Shown: positions 12,201 through 25,267, counted from the first letter of the stretch. The stretch: DNA of 64,000 bases from Persicaria tinctoria (GCA_037127255.1 JBANSL010000005.1:83271160-83335159); one strand, 5' to 3'. Notes: a model not told the origin generated them from the letters alone. Numbers and translations: made by a program.

Positions 12201-14108
12201 TATAATTTTATAAGAACATTTGAAACGTTTCTTATATATCTATTTTACTCTTCTTTTGAAATGAAAGGGATGAATCTTTATTAAAGGTCGAATATCCAAC
12301 CAAAGTAGCAACAACCCCAATATAACCCAGTAGTGAGCACACTTCAAACAATATTATCAATAGAAAAAAAATATTGAGTAGAAGATGTCGAAAAAATTTG
12401 AATGATGAGAAAAAAAACGCAATTAATTGTGCTGAATTGAGCACACTTCAGCGCATTATCGATGGATTCTCTGTTCGTCGGTGGTCTTATGTGTTGAAGG
12501 GTAAAATTTCACGAATTTTGTTATTCGTGACTTTATATTCAAATTACCAAGTTTAATTATTTATTTAATGATTAAATTTGGTGATAAATAATTTGGTGGA
12601 AATTGTGTTAATGGGGACAAAAATAAGAAGTAAAGGGACCCAAACCCAATTCAATGCAATTGAACAAAATTAAAATGCAGTCCGGCCGGCCCAAGTGAAA
12701 AGAGGCCAGTTAATGCTGAAAAATTCAGCAACTGCAAAAATTCAGCAACTGCTCTCTCCTACGGTTAATTAAAAAAAACTGTACAGGAAAGAAACTAGGG
12801 GAGTGGGCATGTTAAGTAACTGCTCCTATTTTCTTCCTATAAAAGACAGGAAATGAAGTTGCTGGGGCTTCCTCTACTGCCGAGGAGTAGATAAATAGCA
12901 AACAATCTTTTTTCTTCTTCTTCCTTCTTCGGCTAGTTTTCTTCTGCCTCTTGGAGAAACCTGCAACAGCAAACACAAGCAAGAAAAAAAAACACATCAG
13001 CAAACCTGGTTCCTGCTGCAGAAAAGAAGAAGATTCAAGGTAGTTTTCATGGTTCCCAAGATCCCCCTATGCAAAAGGATATAGCTTTTTACAGTTATAT
13101 TTGTTTTAAGCATATGGTATGGATTTTGGAATCTCAAAACCGCCTAAAATCATGGCGAAATTTTCATTCAAAGGGACTGCTAAAAGGCTCCTAATCAGCC
13201 AGGCAAATTGAAACCTAATATCTCCAAACAAAAAAAAAGCAGGGAGGCATTAAGTTTTCAAGGTATCCACTCAAAATAGCCACAAAGGCAAACAATATCA
13301 AATTGGAATCCATCAAAATATCAGAAAAAAAACGCAGGCATGAATTGGGTATAAAAAAAAATCAATCAGAATCTACAAAGGATAAACTGATGATTTCAAA
13401 TTTCTACCTAAATTAAATTCAGCCTATGTCCACTACAAACTGATGTTGCCCAGTTTTGCAATTCGGTGAAATCAAAGAAAAGAGGCGAAATTGACATACC
13501 TCTAGGAACCGAGACAGGCCCTAGCTTGCTGAGTTGAGATAGCTAGGGCTCGGTCCGGATCTTGCGTCGGCGTGGCTGCTCTCCTCTCCTCTGAATGTTC
13601 AGGCCGCAATTTATTCGGCCACCGACGACTTCCGGGCGTTTGTGCAAGCGTCGCCAGTCGCCTGTACCCGGAGATTGAGTGGAGAAGACGCCTCAAAGTC
13701 GCTGAACAACAATTAGGGCTCGGTTCTCTTTTAAAGAAAGAAATGATGAAATGAAAGTGGGCTAACTTTCTCCTCGGGGCAAATCTCACACAAAGTTGGG
13801 CTTTTATGTGGCCACCAATCCACATATACATATCATACATATTCATATGTATGATTTGAATGAAAAAAGACGGGCAGGTGTTGTTAAGCCGGACAAAAAA
13901 ATATGTTTAATTACACAAGTCACCCATAAAATTATAAGAATTATTTTTGGCATAAATTAAGAATTCGAGTTTGATCAAAATATAAAATTAAACTCGTTAA
14001 ATATTCTTTGCCAATTAATTCTAGTGGGTCAATCTCAAATCGGCTCCTAACCAAAAACGGAGTCAAAACCTCAAATCGAGTTTCACCAAATATAAACTCG
14101 GTTCTTAC
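12201..14108. other. Unassigned region with LTR-like promoter signals
   Basis: No gene is supported. TATAAAAG at 12838-12845 is followed by short leader-like sequence and a TAAATA motif near 12892, as in a retrotransposon LTR, and a duplicated AAAATTCAGCAACTGC lies at about 12720-12750. The minus strand at 13502-13846 has an open frame of 114 codons with no recognisable motif. It could be part of the retroelement that also holds the hairpin array beginning at 14109, but no paired LTR is visible. Confidence 0.35.
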
Positions 14109-15436
14109 AGAACTACGCAAGATTTGATCCCGTCCAAACGGGTACGTAGGTAGCTCGACATAAAGCAAAAAGCTCGTCGAGTTCAATCGCCAAATAAAAA
14201 TTAAATCGGTTCTAAATAGAACTACGTAAAGACTTGACGCCTCATACCGGCTACGTAGGTAACCCGATATTAAATCCTAAAAATATATCGGGTACAATCG
14301 TCGACCTCTAAATTCACTCTCAAATGAATATGAGGTTAAATCCCACCAAATTAAATTTGTCATTTTTTAGAACTATGTATGGACTTGATACTCTTTTACG
14401 AGTTACGTAGGAAATTCGGTATAAAATTTTAAATACGCCGAATTCAGTCACCGGTTACAAATTAAATAAAATTTGTCCTTCAAAAGAACTACGGATGATT
14501 TGATCCCGTCCAAACGGGTACGTAGGTAGCTCGACATAAAGTTTATGCTCATGCTCGTCGAGTACAATCGTCAATCCCAAAAAAGTCAAATTAGTTCGTT
14601 AGAACTACGTAAAGACTTGACGCCTCCTATCGGCTACGTAGGTAACTCGATATTAAATTCTAAAAATATATCGGGTACAGTCGTCGACCTCTAAATTCCC
14701 TTTAAATGAATATGAGGTCAAAATCAAACAAATTCAAATTGTCCATTCCGACTCGATCCAAAGCTTCTGCTCGTCGAGTTCCATTATCCCCCTCAAATGA
14801 TCTCATGATCAAATCCAAATACAAAATTTATTTTGTTCCGAACTACGCTGACTTGATTCCACCAAACAAGTGGATACGTAGGAAACTCGGTGTAAACCAA
14901 ATTCTCACCGAGTCCAGTCACACCCAAACATTCAAATTCACTGTTCGCCAAATATCAAATTTCCATCAAATCCACAGTGTCTCATCCGACTCGATACAAA
15001 GCTTCTGCTCGTCGGGTTCGGTCACGGTCAAAACTTCAAAAAAACAAATATCAAATTCAAGTTTGTCCTTTTTAAGAACTACGTGTGATTTGATCCTTTT
15101 CAAAAGGGTACGTAGGAAACTCACAAACGAGTTTAATCACAACCCCCAAATTGACTTTTAAGTCAAATCTCAAATCAAAACGAATCAAACTCCACCTAAA
15201 ATCGTTTTCTATGCAAATGATAGGCGGGTTACTTGAGTTACCCTTCCGAGAAGTTGGGCTTAGGTTACTCGGATGGAGTGTTGTTCGAGCTACCCTTCGT
15301 AGAAGGTGGGTTTGAACTTCATCCTCTGATGCATACAAGAAAACGAGACCAAACCCAAATCAAACCAAACTCAAAATCAAAATCCAAAACACTCTGAACT
15401 ACGTGAGGCTTGATTCTCTTCCAAGAGATACGTAGG
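14109..15436. repeat. Eight-copy structured repeat: ACTACG, hairpin, TACGTAGG
   Basis: Eight units begin at about 14109, 14218, 14369, 14485, 14601, 14841, 15075 and 15396. Each has AGAACTACG (or a close variant), a spacer, TTGATYC or TTGACGC, a short stem-loop and TACGTAGG. Stems differ: CCCGT with ACGGG (14109, 14485), CCTTTT with AAAAGG (15075), TCTCTT with AAGAGA (15396). Most are followed within 10-60 bases by a second inverted repeat such as CTCGAC with GTCGAG, CCCGATA with TATCGGG, or CTCGGTG with CACCGAG. Units vary in length (109-321 bases), so this is not a simple tandem satellite. I associate ACTACG...TACGTAGG motifs with Ogre/Tat-type Gypsy retrotransposons, from memory and unverified. 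No open frame runs through the array. Confidence 0.8.
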
Positions 15437-16707
15437 CAACCCGTTAAAATCCGGGTGCAGCCCAAATCACCAAAACCATTCAAATCTTGGTATCGATACG
15501 ACTTCGAATCAAGAGGATAACCAAAAGGGGTCGAACTCAAATATCAAAAATTAAATAAAATGTGTTGTACGATTATTCGCGCATTTTTGTCCAACATTAT
15601 GCTCAGAGGCAGGCGAATTGAGTGGTACACTGCTTAGCAGGGCCTTCCCATGCATTCTAAGATTTTGAATATTTTTAGACTTGTGGCCCTTCCATGTATT
15701 TTAGCTTTAAACAAAAGTGAAATTCCATTAGATAAATTGATTAAGAATAGAAGACTATAAAACATAACTACATAAGTGTAGGGTCTTTAGTCGAATATCC
15801 AACTTACAAAAGAGAAGAAGTCGTATGTTGCAGTGAAAGGTGATTAAATTTGGATGATTTGTTCTATATTTTTAGAATTCTTCCATCAGCCATCCAAGTG
15901 TCAGGCCAGTGAGTTCCAATTATGATCACCTAAACATCAAACAGTGGCAATGAGACATTTCAATGTTGATAAGGTTTGATGAAATGAGAATCTGAATAGC
16001 ATACCTGCGGCTTGATTGAGTGCTCGAAAGACTTGGTGACAGTACCATACACCCCCAGTCTCGAGATGCTTAGATTGTTTGTATGTGTCATTATATTTCT
16101 TCTTAGCAACGTGAATATCATATCTAAAAACACATTATAGAATGCATCTCATATTTCAACCACTGGTTCATATAGTACAGGAAATAAGAACATGTAAAAA
16201 AGACTTGCATATTTGGAAAGGGAATCCCAATCAGTATCTGGATTTGTTAAGAAACACAACTGGAGTGTTATAGCAGTCAAATGCTAAGCACATATGCAAT
16301 GATATTTTTATTCATCTTTATTTCGGACAATTAAAATCAAGCAGGAGTTAGAAACCATTCTTATAATTTTTTTTAAAAAAAAACACTAAGGACATGATCA
16401 TTAGAAAAGTCGATTCAACCCGTAGGCAACAACAAAAATTCCATAAAAAGAGAAAATGATTATCAGTAATAAGGAAGTTGACTGGTGCTGAATAAGAAGT
16501 AAGTTGACAGTCAAATACACATTGCAGAAAGGTTATCAGAAAGCAAGCTAGGAATTTATATAAGACCCCTTTCAGTGTAGAGAAGTTTGATGTAAAAAAT
16601 ATTGTATATATGAATATATCAATGTATCGGCATTAATGTTCCACACTAACGATTCAAAACAATCATTCACTGCATCCTTGAAAATGAGGCAGCAGTTATA
16701 GTTGATA
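15437..16707. other. Non-coding region
   Basis: No gene, element terminus or notable repeat was recognised between the hairpin array and the Stowaway MITE. The sequence is AT-rich with only short open frames. Confidence 0.5.
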
Positions 16708-16960
16708 CTCCCTCCGTTAAGAACAATATGTCGTTTTAAGAGTAAAATCTTGTTAAGAAAAACATGTCATTTTAGATATTTTGGTGTTCACTTTCCAAAA
16801 TTACCCCTGTAATGATTAGGGGTTTGTTAGTTGTAGTTTTCAATAAAGTGGAAAAGTAAAGTAATAATTAGGGGTATAAGTGTAGTTTTGTTTGCTTTTA
16901 TTTGCTTTCTTAAAAAATGTGCAAATGTCTAAAACGACATGTTTTAATTAACGGATGGAG
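16708..16960. mobile_element. Stowaway-type MITE
   Basis: The ends CTCCCTCCGTTAA and TTAACGGATGGAG are inverted repeats continuing inward (ACATGTCGTTTTA type), flanked by TA at 16706-16707 and 16961-16962. These ends and the TA target are diagnostic of Tc1/mariner-mobilised Stowaway elements. Confidence 0.92.
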
Positions 16961-16962
16961 TA

Positions 16963-18164
16963 TAAAACAGTACACCAAGCATAGTATATGATAACATCCT
17001 ATTCTCATATAGCGGTGGTGTTTTTGGCAAGTGTTTAGGCCCGTCCCTTAGGCAAGGATATTTGATTAAAAATCGATATTAATAATTTCTATATCTATAT
17101 CTATATGAGGAAATGGTAGTAAATACCACTTTTTGAAAAATCTTTGCAAAAATGCCAGCGTTTTGGAAAAATTGGCAAAAACGTCATTTTCTCCCCAAAT
17201 TTGCAAAAGTGTCCAGGTTAACACCCCCCCGAACCGGCTATCCCTTGTATTTTTTGCCAAAAAAAAAAGAAAAATAAAATAGAGGCATCATTGCCTACCT
17301 AGTAGGAGAGAGGCAAGGCGGGAAGGAGAAGTAGGGGGTTAGTAAAGGCAATCCAATCACCATCTCTCTCCCGTTTCAAACCAATACAATAGCAAAGAGA
17401 GAGAGAGGAAAACCCCTTCATCGGCAGTTGCAGAGACGCTAGAAGATAGAGAGAGAGAGAGAGAGGGCGATTGCGGTTTCTTCCTCGACAGTTGCAGACA
17501 GCAAAGGAGAGAGAGCAAGCAAGTCCAGCGTCGCCGGAAAGGACACAGCAGCCACGACCCGACGAAATACAGAACAGGCACACCCTATTACTCTTCTCCC
17601 TTTGTTGGTACTGTACGCAGGTGTGGGTCGAGGAAGCGGTGGGTGAAGGGGTTAGGGCAATGGTGGCCTGAATGGTGGGTCGGGGTGGTGGTTTTCGTGT
17701 TTGGAGAATGGTGGGTAGTGGTGGCATGGGTGGTTTTCGGGTATGGAAAGGGGAAATTGGTTGTTAGGGTTTCCATTTGGGTGACAGTGGTTTTCGGAAT
17801 GGGTTAGGGCAACGGTCGGGGAACTATGGATAGGGAAAATTGGTAGTTTGAGGTTCAAATTGGGTGACATGATTGATTAGTGTGTTTACTGTTTGTCTTT
17901 AGGTTTGTTATATTTCAACTTCGGTGACTACCATTCGAAAAGTCCTAGACTACGAAATCAAAAATATATAAAAATCATCATCATCATATCTGTACACACT
18001 TCATCTAATAAATAGATCACCTTTGTTAGTTTTTTTTCCATCCTTTATAGCATTATGTGTTTAAGCGATCGCGAATTAGTCTTTAGGCGTATCAATTAAT
18101 GATTCATTCGTACTTTATGTTGTGTATCTTTTAATTATTTTCGATTTATTGAAATTGGGTATTG
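16963..18164. other. Non-coding; CT/GA-rich leader-like stretch
   Basis: From about 17360 to 17560 the sequence is rich in GAGAGA tracts, and it becomes GGT/GGG-rich to 17850. The overlapping open frames on both strands here are low-complexity and mutually exclusive, so I do not call a gene. It may be the leader of a displaced transcription unit. Confidence 0.4.
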
Positions 18165-19228
18165 GACGCCTTCTCCTTTAATGTAGGATTTTACATTTAA
18201 ATTATTCATTAATTTAAATTTAAAATCATACATGTCATTTTCTCCATTTTTTGCATTTTCTTTTGATTCCTTTAAATACAAAATCAGCTGAGATATTCTC
18301 GATATTTTTGTTGGTTGGTTTAGATATTCTCCGGATAAGATAAAAATGAAATCATATTTATCTTAACAAATCTTTTATTTTCACACATATCTTAACAAAT
18401 TTTTGATCTTCTCGGTTGATTAAAATCAAAGATTTTCCTATCATGCATTACATTTTCCATCTAATTTTAATTTTTATAACTTTTATTGTTTATGTTACTA
18501 ATTATACCATCAAGATCGATATATTTATTGATCAAAAAATAAAATCCCTAGGGCCGGCCTAGGTAAAATATATTTAATTTCTTCATGAAGAAAATGCATT
18601 ACAATTTCCATCTAATTTTAATTTTTATAACTTTTGATGTTTATGTTGCTAATTATACCATCAATATCAATATATTTATTGATCAAAAAAAAATCCATAG
18701 GGTCGGCCCCGGTGGAATGGATTTAATTTCTTCATATAATTATTTCTATATCAGCGTGATTCATGAAGAAAATTCATTCAACCATTCTTGATTACCAAAA
18801 CATCATCTACTTGACAAAACATTATCACCATTATATACTTTGATCCATTTGGAAGATTCATTTTTTTTAAATTAGCTCAACTGTATCTCAAACTTATTGT
18901 TTAGGTTTATTTTTTTTAAATTGCATTATTTATTTAGTTTCATTATTATTCTAATATTATTAGCATTATATTGATACTAATAATATTTACAAGCTTTACC
19001 AATATTGCATAACTTTATGCTGATACTTTATTCTAATGCTTAAAGTTTCTTATTATTTAGCATATTTATTTATTTTTGTATTCAATATATTAGAGAATGT
19101 TTATTTTTTTATTACATTGTGATACTTATAATATTTATGTCAAAAATAATGAACGACATTATATAAACATATATTTTAAAACGAAGATCCGTGCAATGTA
19201 CGGCGTATTGCACGGGGTACTGAGCTAG
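18165..19228 (+). mobile_element. Helitron, 5' end degraded
   Basis: The 3' end shows the hairpin region CCGTGCAATGTACGGCGTAT then TGCACGGGGTACTGAGCTAG, with CTAG at 19225-19228 followed by T, and the last 100 bases align with the Helitron ending at 3434. At the left, GCCTTCTCCTTTAATGTAGG is the inner part of the shared 5' block, but the terminal TC is not recognisable. It contains a direct duplication of about 150 bp (18442-18593 and 18594 to about 18740). Confidence 0.7.
18442..18740 (+). repeat. Tandem duplication of about 150 bp
   Basis: Two adjacent copies start at ATGCATTACATTTTCCATC (18442) and ATGCATTACAATTTCCATC (18594). They share most bases through GATCAAAAAA and a GGGCCGGCC or GGTCGGCCCC block. 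Confidence 0.85.
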
Positions 19229-19230
19229 TA

Positions 19231-19873
19231 TCTATATATAAAAGAGGCAATGAGCTTATCAACAGTGAACTTTTTTTTCCATTTTGTCCTCAATTTTCTT
19301 ACAAAATACTAACATTCATAGTTAACTCCGGCCCATATTCAGACCCATTTCAATTTTCTTCCACAGAATCCCACCGCCTATTCTTCGTCCTCTCCTTTTG
19401 CTAATTAAACCCCTTTTTTCTCTTCATTTTTTTTAACTTTCTGATAAGTCTACAAGCCGATCGATCTCACGATTCCACCGTCGTTCGTCTCTCTCTCCCT
19501 TTTTGTTACCCCCGGAGTGAGACTCTCTCTGTCGGCGCCTCGGACTATCCGTCTCCGCCAAACCCCAGTCTACAAAGCCTCTTCTCTTCCTCTCGGTGAC
19601 TCAGTCTCTCAATCTCTTTGCTTGAAGAACTGAAGGATTTAAGGTTTGTGATTGTTACTTTGTCATACTTAATCTAATTTTAATTGTTTTTTTGTTGTTT
19701 TATACTTGTTTGAATTAGTTAATTCAATTTGCTCTCAAAAGACTTATAGGCCGGGTTAAAGTTGTGATTTGGTTAATTGGGATTTTTTAGGATTACAAAT
19801 TGATGCTTGATTTGGTTGATTCACAGCCTTTACTTGCTTGCTTTCTTGAAGTCAAGGAGTCATCATCTTCATC
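19231..19873 (+). other. Helitron 5' terminus and leader-like sequence
   Basis: TCTATATATAAAAGAGGCAA at 19231 is a typical plant Helitron 5' end, three bases after the previous Helitron's CTAG. What follows (about 19370-19650) is CT-rich like a plant 5' leader and reaches a splice-donor-like AAGGTTTGTG (about 19640). An acceptor-like TTCACAG follows near 19827. No start codon or family could be assigned, so a captured gene 5' end is only a suggestion. The Copia element at 19874 interrupts it. Confidence 0.45.
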
Positions 19874-20749
19874 TGTTCGATCTAGGGTTTCTCACTTCGA
19901 ATAGCTTACGACAAACTCAAGTAAAGTGATAAATATGCATAAACGAGAGACACAAAGCTTTGTTTACGCGGTTCGGTTTCCCTACATCCGCGGAACCTCA
20001 GGAGGGGAGGTTCACCCAATTTCACTAAGCAACCAAAGGTTCAAGACAGGTTACAGAGGTTCTAGATGCACTAGATCTAAGACGCGATTCTAACAAAACA
20101 AGGACAAAGAAGATAAACGAGGAATAGGGTTAGAGAAAGTCCGTGAAGGACACCGAGAAATCTCAGGGGAGATTTCTCCTTGTAAAACCCTCCATTCTTC
20201 TTCTTCTTCGTCAACCAAGCAGGTACTCAGGTAGCATCAACCCAGAAGAGCACCCTTGAAGAGAATCGCCTACGTTGGGTGGCCAGAAAAGCCGGACCCT
20301 TGTGTTTTCTCCCAAACCCTAATCGCCCCTTGGCTTACCAGAGAGAGAGACGATGCTACAGTTCTCAAAGGCATCCGGAAGAGAGCTTATATAGGCTTAG
20401 GGTTACAACGGTCGATAGAGAGCCAAGAGAGCTGGGCTTAGATTTGGGCCAGATGGAATAGGCCCAAATCTCGCGTGAGCTCAAGTCTGCAAGCAACAAC
20501 CACAAACAGACCCAACAAATAACTCTAATAAGGCATAACCACACTCAGCTTCACCTAATGGCTCAAGGCTAGCCATTGGACCTAATCATGGTGCAACCAT
20601 GGGTCCAATGAGCTTTTCCTTGACCATGGCAATGGCTAAGTCTAGTAGAGCCTATAGAGAACCTGTCCTAGATTCCTAGTGCATCTTAGGGAACCAAATA
20701 AACCAATGTCTTGTTTTACAACTTATTACAAGGATTACAAAACATAACA
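19874..20749 (-). repeat. 3' LTR of the Copia element
   Basis: This is the downstream LTR in element orientation, 876 bp, bounded by TGTTATG and CGAACA. It keeps the segment near 20430-20470 that the other LTR has lost. Confidence 0.95.
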
Positions 20750-20849
20750 AATGCCCTTCTAATCCTTGTGATACAGTTCCTTCTTTGGCCACCAGTAGTG
20801 AATTGGGATTCCCTCCAGTCCGTCGTCAGTTCAAGAACAGCCAAGGCAC

Positions 20850-23800
20850 TTAGGTACTCTCCCAAATATGCAGGAAGTTCCTGGAAAAGGAGAATTTGTC
20901 AGCTGTGACAATCTTAGTACCAAAGTCAGCAGGATTAAGGTCTCCCTTAATCTTCTTCACATCTATTAGATTCTGTTCAACCTGAACACGGATATAATGG
21001 TGCCTCACATCTATGTGTTTGGTCCTTTCATGGTATACATGATCTTTACACAAGTACAAGGTACTTTGGCTATCCATATGTAACACAGGTAAGAAATTAA
21101 TAGGGAAGATTTCACCAAGTATTCCAGCCAGCCAGGAAGCTTCTTTAGCTGCCTCAATTGCAGCAACATACTCAGCCTCTGTAGATGACAGAGCTACAAC
21201 TGATTGTAGCTGTGACTTCCATGATATACAATTACCAACCCAAGTGTAGACATAGGATGAAGTTGATTTCCTATCATCTTTATTTCCTGCATAATCAGAA
21301 TCAACAAACCCATGCAAATCATGCTTTGAAGCATGTTCACCAAACACAAGGCAGTAATTTTTGGTGCCACAGAGGTATCTAAGTAAATACTTCATGCCTT
21401 CCCAATGAACATTGCCAGGGTTAGACATAAATCGGCTGAGAACACTTATAGCAAATGCAAGGTCAGGTCTAGTGCACAACATGGCATACATGACAGACCC
21501 AACAACAACATCATAGGGAATTTTAGACATCTTTTGTTTTTCAGCTTCTTCAGTGGGACAGTGTTTCTTAGTTAAGTCTAAATGCCCTCCTAAGGGAATA
21601 CTTGTGGGTTTAGAACAATTCATGTTGAATTTATCAAGCACCTTCTGCACATAATCACTTTGAGAAAGCCACATCAGTTTCTGTTTTCTATCTCTAGTGA
21701 TGTTAATGCCAAGTATTCTTTTAGCAGCTCCCAAATCTTTCATATCAAAATGCAGTTTTAAGTCCCTTTTTACAGCAGCAATAAGAACTTTAGAGTTGCA
21801 CAAGATAAGGATGTCATCAACATACAAGAGCACAAACAAGGGAGTTTTAGACTTAACACCTTTGAAATACAAGCAAGTGTCATAACTACTTTTCTGGAAA
21901 CCAAGTTTCTTCATGCAAGAATCAAATTTTAAGTTCCATTGCCTAGGACTCTGCTTTAAACCATATATAGATTTCTTAAGGAGACAAACATGATCAGGTT
22001 TATTAGCATCAACAAATCCTTTAGGTTGACTCATATAAATGACCTCATGCAAATCACCATGTAAAAAAGCAGTTTTGACATCCATTTGCTCCAAGTCCCA
22101 GTCATAAACAGTGGCAACAGCAAGCATTAACCTCAATGTTTTATACTTAACCACAGGTGCAAAGATGTCATTGTAGTCAATTCCCTCTTTTTGAGTAAAA
22201 CCCTTGGCCACTAATCTAGCTTTGTATCTAGGTGGTTCATGAGGTTTCACACTTTCCTTTAACTTGTAGACCCATTTACAATCTATGATCCTAGCATTTT
22301 TAGGTTTAGGAACTAACACCCAAGTTTTGTTCACAAGCATAGATTGTAACTCATCTTGCATAGCTTTTAACCAATACTTAGAATTAGCATTTTTCATGGC
22401 TTGGTCAAAAGTCTCAGGAGTATAAGATCTAACAAGTTCAGCAGAAATGAATGCAAACTCCACCAAATCAACATCTTCCAGTTCAACAAAATTGATATAC
22501 CATCTATTAGGTTTAATTGCCCTAGGTTCTCTATCTCTAGTGAGTTGATAGTCACTGTAATCAGGAATATGATGCACAGAGGTATCATTCACAGAGGACT
22601 CTCCAGACTGAGAGTTTGAGAGAGAGGAAGATGAACTTACTTCCCCACCAGATTGGTGGGGTGAATGCACTTCATTTGGATCACCAGGGTGACCTTCATG
22701 TTCACTGTGGTCATTTGAATGACCATTTTCTTGGTTTGAAGGAAGCTCTGAGTCATGCTCCCCACCATGAGAGGAGCTGTCTTCAGGGAATGGGCCATCC
22801 TCATCATCTGGAGGTTGGATGGCTTCATGAGGTAAGAAGAAGGTTGGAAGATCCTCAGCTGCTCCAGGGGTACCTGCACACTCATCAGAGCTTGTCAGTT
22901 CAGCTTTATAATGGTAAACATCCTCATCAAAAGTCACATTTCTTGAAGTTATTACTTTGAAACCATGAGGCTGTATGAGTAATAACTTGTAACCCTTAGT
23001 GCCCTCAGGATATCCTAACATGACTGCCTTTTGGGCCCTTGGTTGCAGCTTGCCTTGAGACACATGTGTGTAGGCAGTGCATCCAAAGGGCCTAAGGTGT
23101 GTCAAGTCAGGCTTTTTCCCAGACCACAACTCCTGTGGAGTCTTAAACTCCACAGCAGAAGAAGGGCACCTATTTATGAGGTATGCAGCTGTGTTGACAG
23201 CCTCACCCCACAAATAAGGTTTCATCTCAGCACTGAATAACATGCACCTTGCTTTTTCAAGCAAAGTTCTGTTCATTCTCTCAGCAACACCATTTTGCTG
23301 AGGTGTGCCAGGGACTGAGAAATGCCTTTTGACACCATGATGCTTACAAAAATCACTAAATGCATGATTACAGAATTCTAAGCCATTGTCAGTTCTTAAA
23401 CATTTCAGTTTATGGTCAGATTCATTTTCAACATGCAACTTCCAAGTCTTAAACACATCAAAAGCTTCAGTTTTTTATTTAAGCAAGTAAACCCACACTT
23501 TTCTTGAGTAATGATCTATAAAAGATATGAAATATTTTCTACCCCCTATAGTATCAATCTGAGCAGGACCCCACAAATCAGAATGCACATACTCAAGAGG
23601 TTTAGTTGCAACATAAGAAGACTTAGGAAAAACATGTCTAGATTTGTTACCATAGATGCAACCCTCACACAGTTTTAGATCAACAGGTTTAGAATTAATC
23701 ATGCCAGATTTAAACAGGTGATTCAAACCATTAAAGCCAATATGACCAAGTCTAGAGTGCCAAAGTTTGGTATGATCAAGTGCCACACCATCCTTAACAG

Positions 23801-25037
23801 TGGTACAGTTCAATTCAGGAGTGCCTATAACACAGTATAGCCCTCTTTTCTTGATACTGCGTATAAGTGTAGTCCCATTTTTAGAGACTTCCTTAATTCC
23901 ACTGTAAGTGTTAATGTGATACTTAGAATCATCCAAAATGGATTCAGACATCAAATTTCTCTTAAGGTCAGGTACCCACCTGACCTTTTGGAGAATCCTG
24001 ACTTTCCCATCAAACATTCTAATAGGCACATTTCCAATACCCTTAATAGACAAAGCAGTGTCATCACCGAGCAAAACATCACCACCATCATACTCAGAAA
24101 AAGAACTAAACATAGATCTATCAGGAGTAGCATGAATAGTGCAACCAGAGTCTAAAATCCAAGTATTAGAAGGCACATCAGAAGAGCACACAAGCAATTG
24201 ATGGGAATAATCAGATTGTTGTTCAAGAACAGCAGCAGTTTCCTTTTTCTTCTTGTTTTCATCAGCCTTTTTCTTTTTATAACAGTCTTTAATAAAATGC
24301 CCAGGTTTGTCACAGTAATGGCAATTTTTGTTACTGTTACCTTCCCCAGAAGAACTAGACTCATCTTTTTCCTTATCTTTCTTCTTAGACTTCTTGTTAT
24401 TGTTTTTACTCTTAGCCTTAGTAAAGAGAGCCTCAGATTTCACATTGTTTTCAGCTTTCTTTTCATTTTTGGTTTTGAACACTTTCATAATCTCATTTTT
24501 CTCAATAATGGACTCAAGAATTTTTTCTTTACTCAAGTCCTCATTACTGAATTGTATCACATCCTTAAAAGTGTCAAATTGTGCAGGCAGAGAGTTTAAT
24601 AACAAAACAGCTTGATGAGTACCTTTAACCTTATCATCACATCTTTCAAGCTCTTGAGTAAGTCTAAGAAATTTATCCAAGTTTTCATTTAATGACAGGT
24701 TAACATCCATTTTAAAGGTGAACAAACGACACAGCAAAGATATCTTTCTAGGCAAAGACTTAGTCAAGTAAAGAGACTCAAGTGCCTCCCAGAGAGTTTT
24801 AGCAGTAGTTTTACTCACCACCTGACGAGCTACGTCGTTAGCTAACCTGATCATTATCTCTGAATGAGCTTGCTCATCCATTTCAGACTTGGATGCATCT
24901 GTTGTGTCAACAGGATAGGCTTCTTTCACAGCCTTCCAACACTTCTCCTTTATCAACACAGCCTTCATTTTGACTTGCCACATGGCAAAGTCAGTGGACC
25001 CATCGAAGGGCTTCATCCTCACAGTGTTCTCTGCCAT
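20850..25037 (-). pseudogene. Copia gag-pol polyprotein with one in-frame stop
   Basis: A single frame from ATG at 25037 to the stop at 20850 encodes about 1395 residues, interrupted only by TAA at 23477-23475 (codon 521). Gag occupies the first 230 residues, then a CCHC knuckle (CHYCDKPGHFIKDC, residues 239-252) and the protease active site ILDSG (294-298). The integrase HHCC region includes HSRLGHIGFNGLNHL and CEGCIYG. Its catalytic residues lie in SDLWGP, RTDNGLEF and QQNGVAERMNRTL. The RT follows (DVKTAFLHGDL; YVDDILIL), then RNase H (VDSDYAG, SSTEAEYVAA, KHIDVRHHYIR). The stop falls between the first and second integrase aspartates, so full pol would need readthrough or an intact donor. 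The motifs fit the Tork lineage. Length and order are complete. Confidence 0.95.
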
Positions 25038-25267
25038 AGAAAAACACAGATCTAAGTTAGAGATAACTTAAAACAAGGAATATAATGCAATGAAGGCTAG
25101 ATCTAGGAAACCCTAAAGTAAACAAAGCTTATTTTTTGGTTTTTCTTGTTACTGAAGAACAGAAAACACAAAAGCAAACTAAACGAAGACAATAAACTCT
25201 AGATCCAGCGGAAGCTCAAAGGATCAAGGCCGGTTCAACTCTTTTTCGTAAACGAAAAAGAGTCAAG

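Noticed and set aside
17299..17870. Several overlapping open frames rich in Ser, Leu and Pro
   Set aside because: They conflict on both strands, have GA/CT-repeat composition and no domain; more like leader or repeat sequence.
20256..20461. Short open frames repeated at 25668-25853
   Set aside because: They lie in the LTRs of the Copia element and are repeated only because the LTRs are.
22616..22960. 114-codon plus-strand frame
   Set aside because: It is antisense to the Copia polyprotein and shows no family motif.
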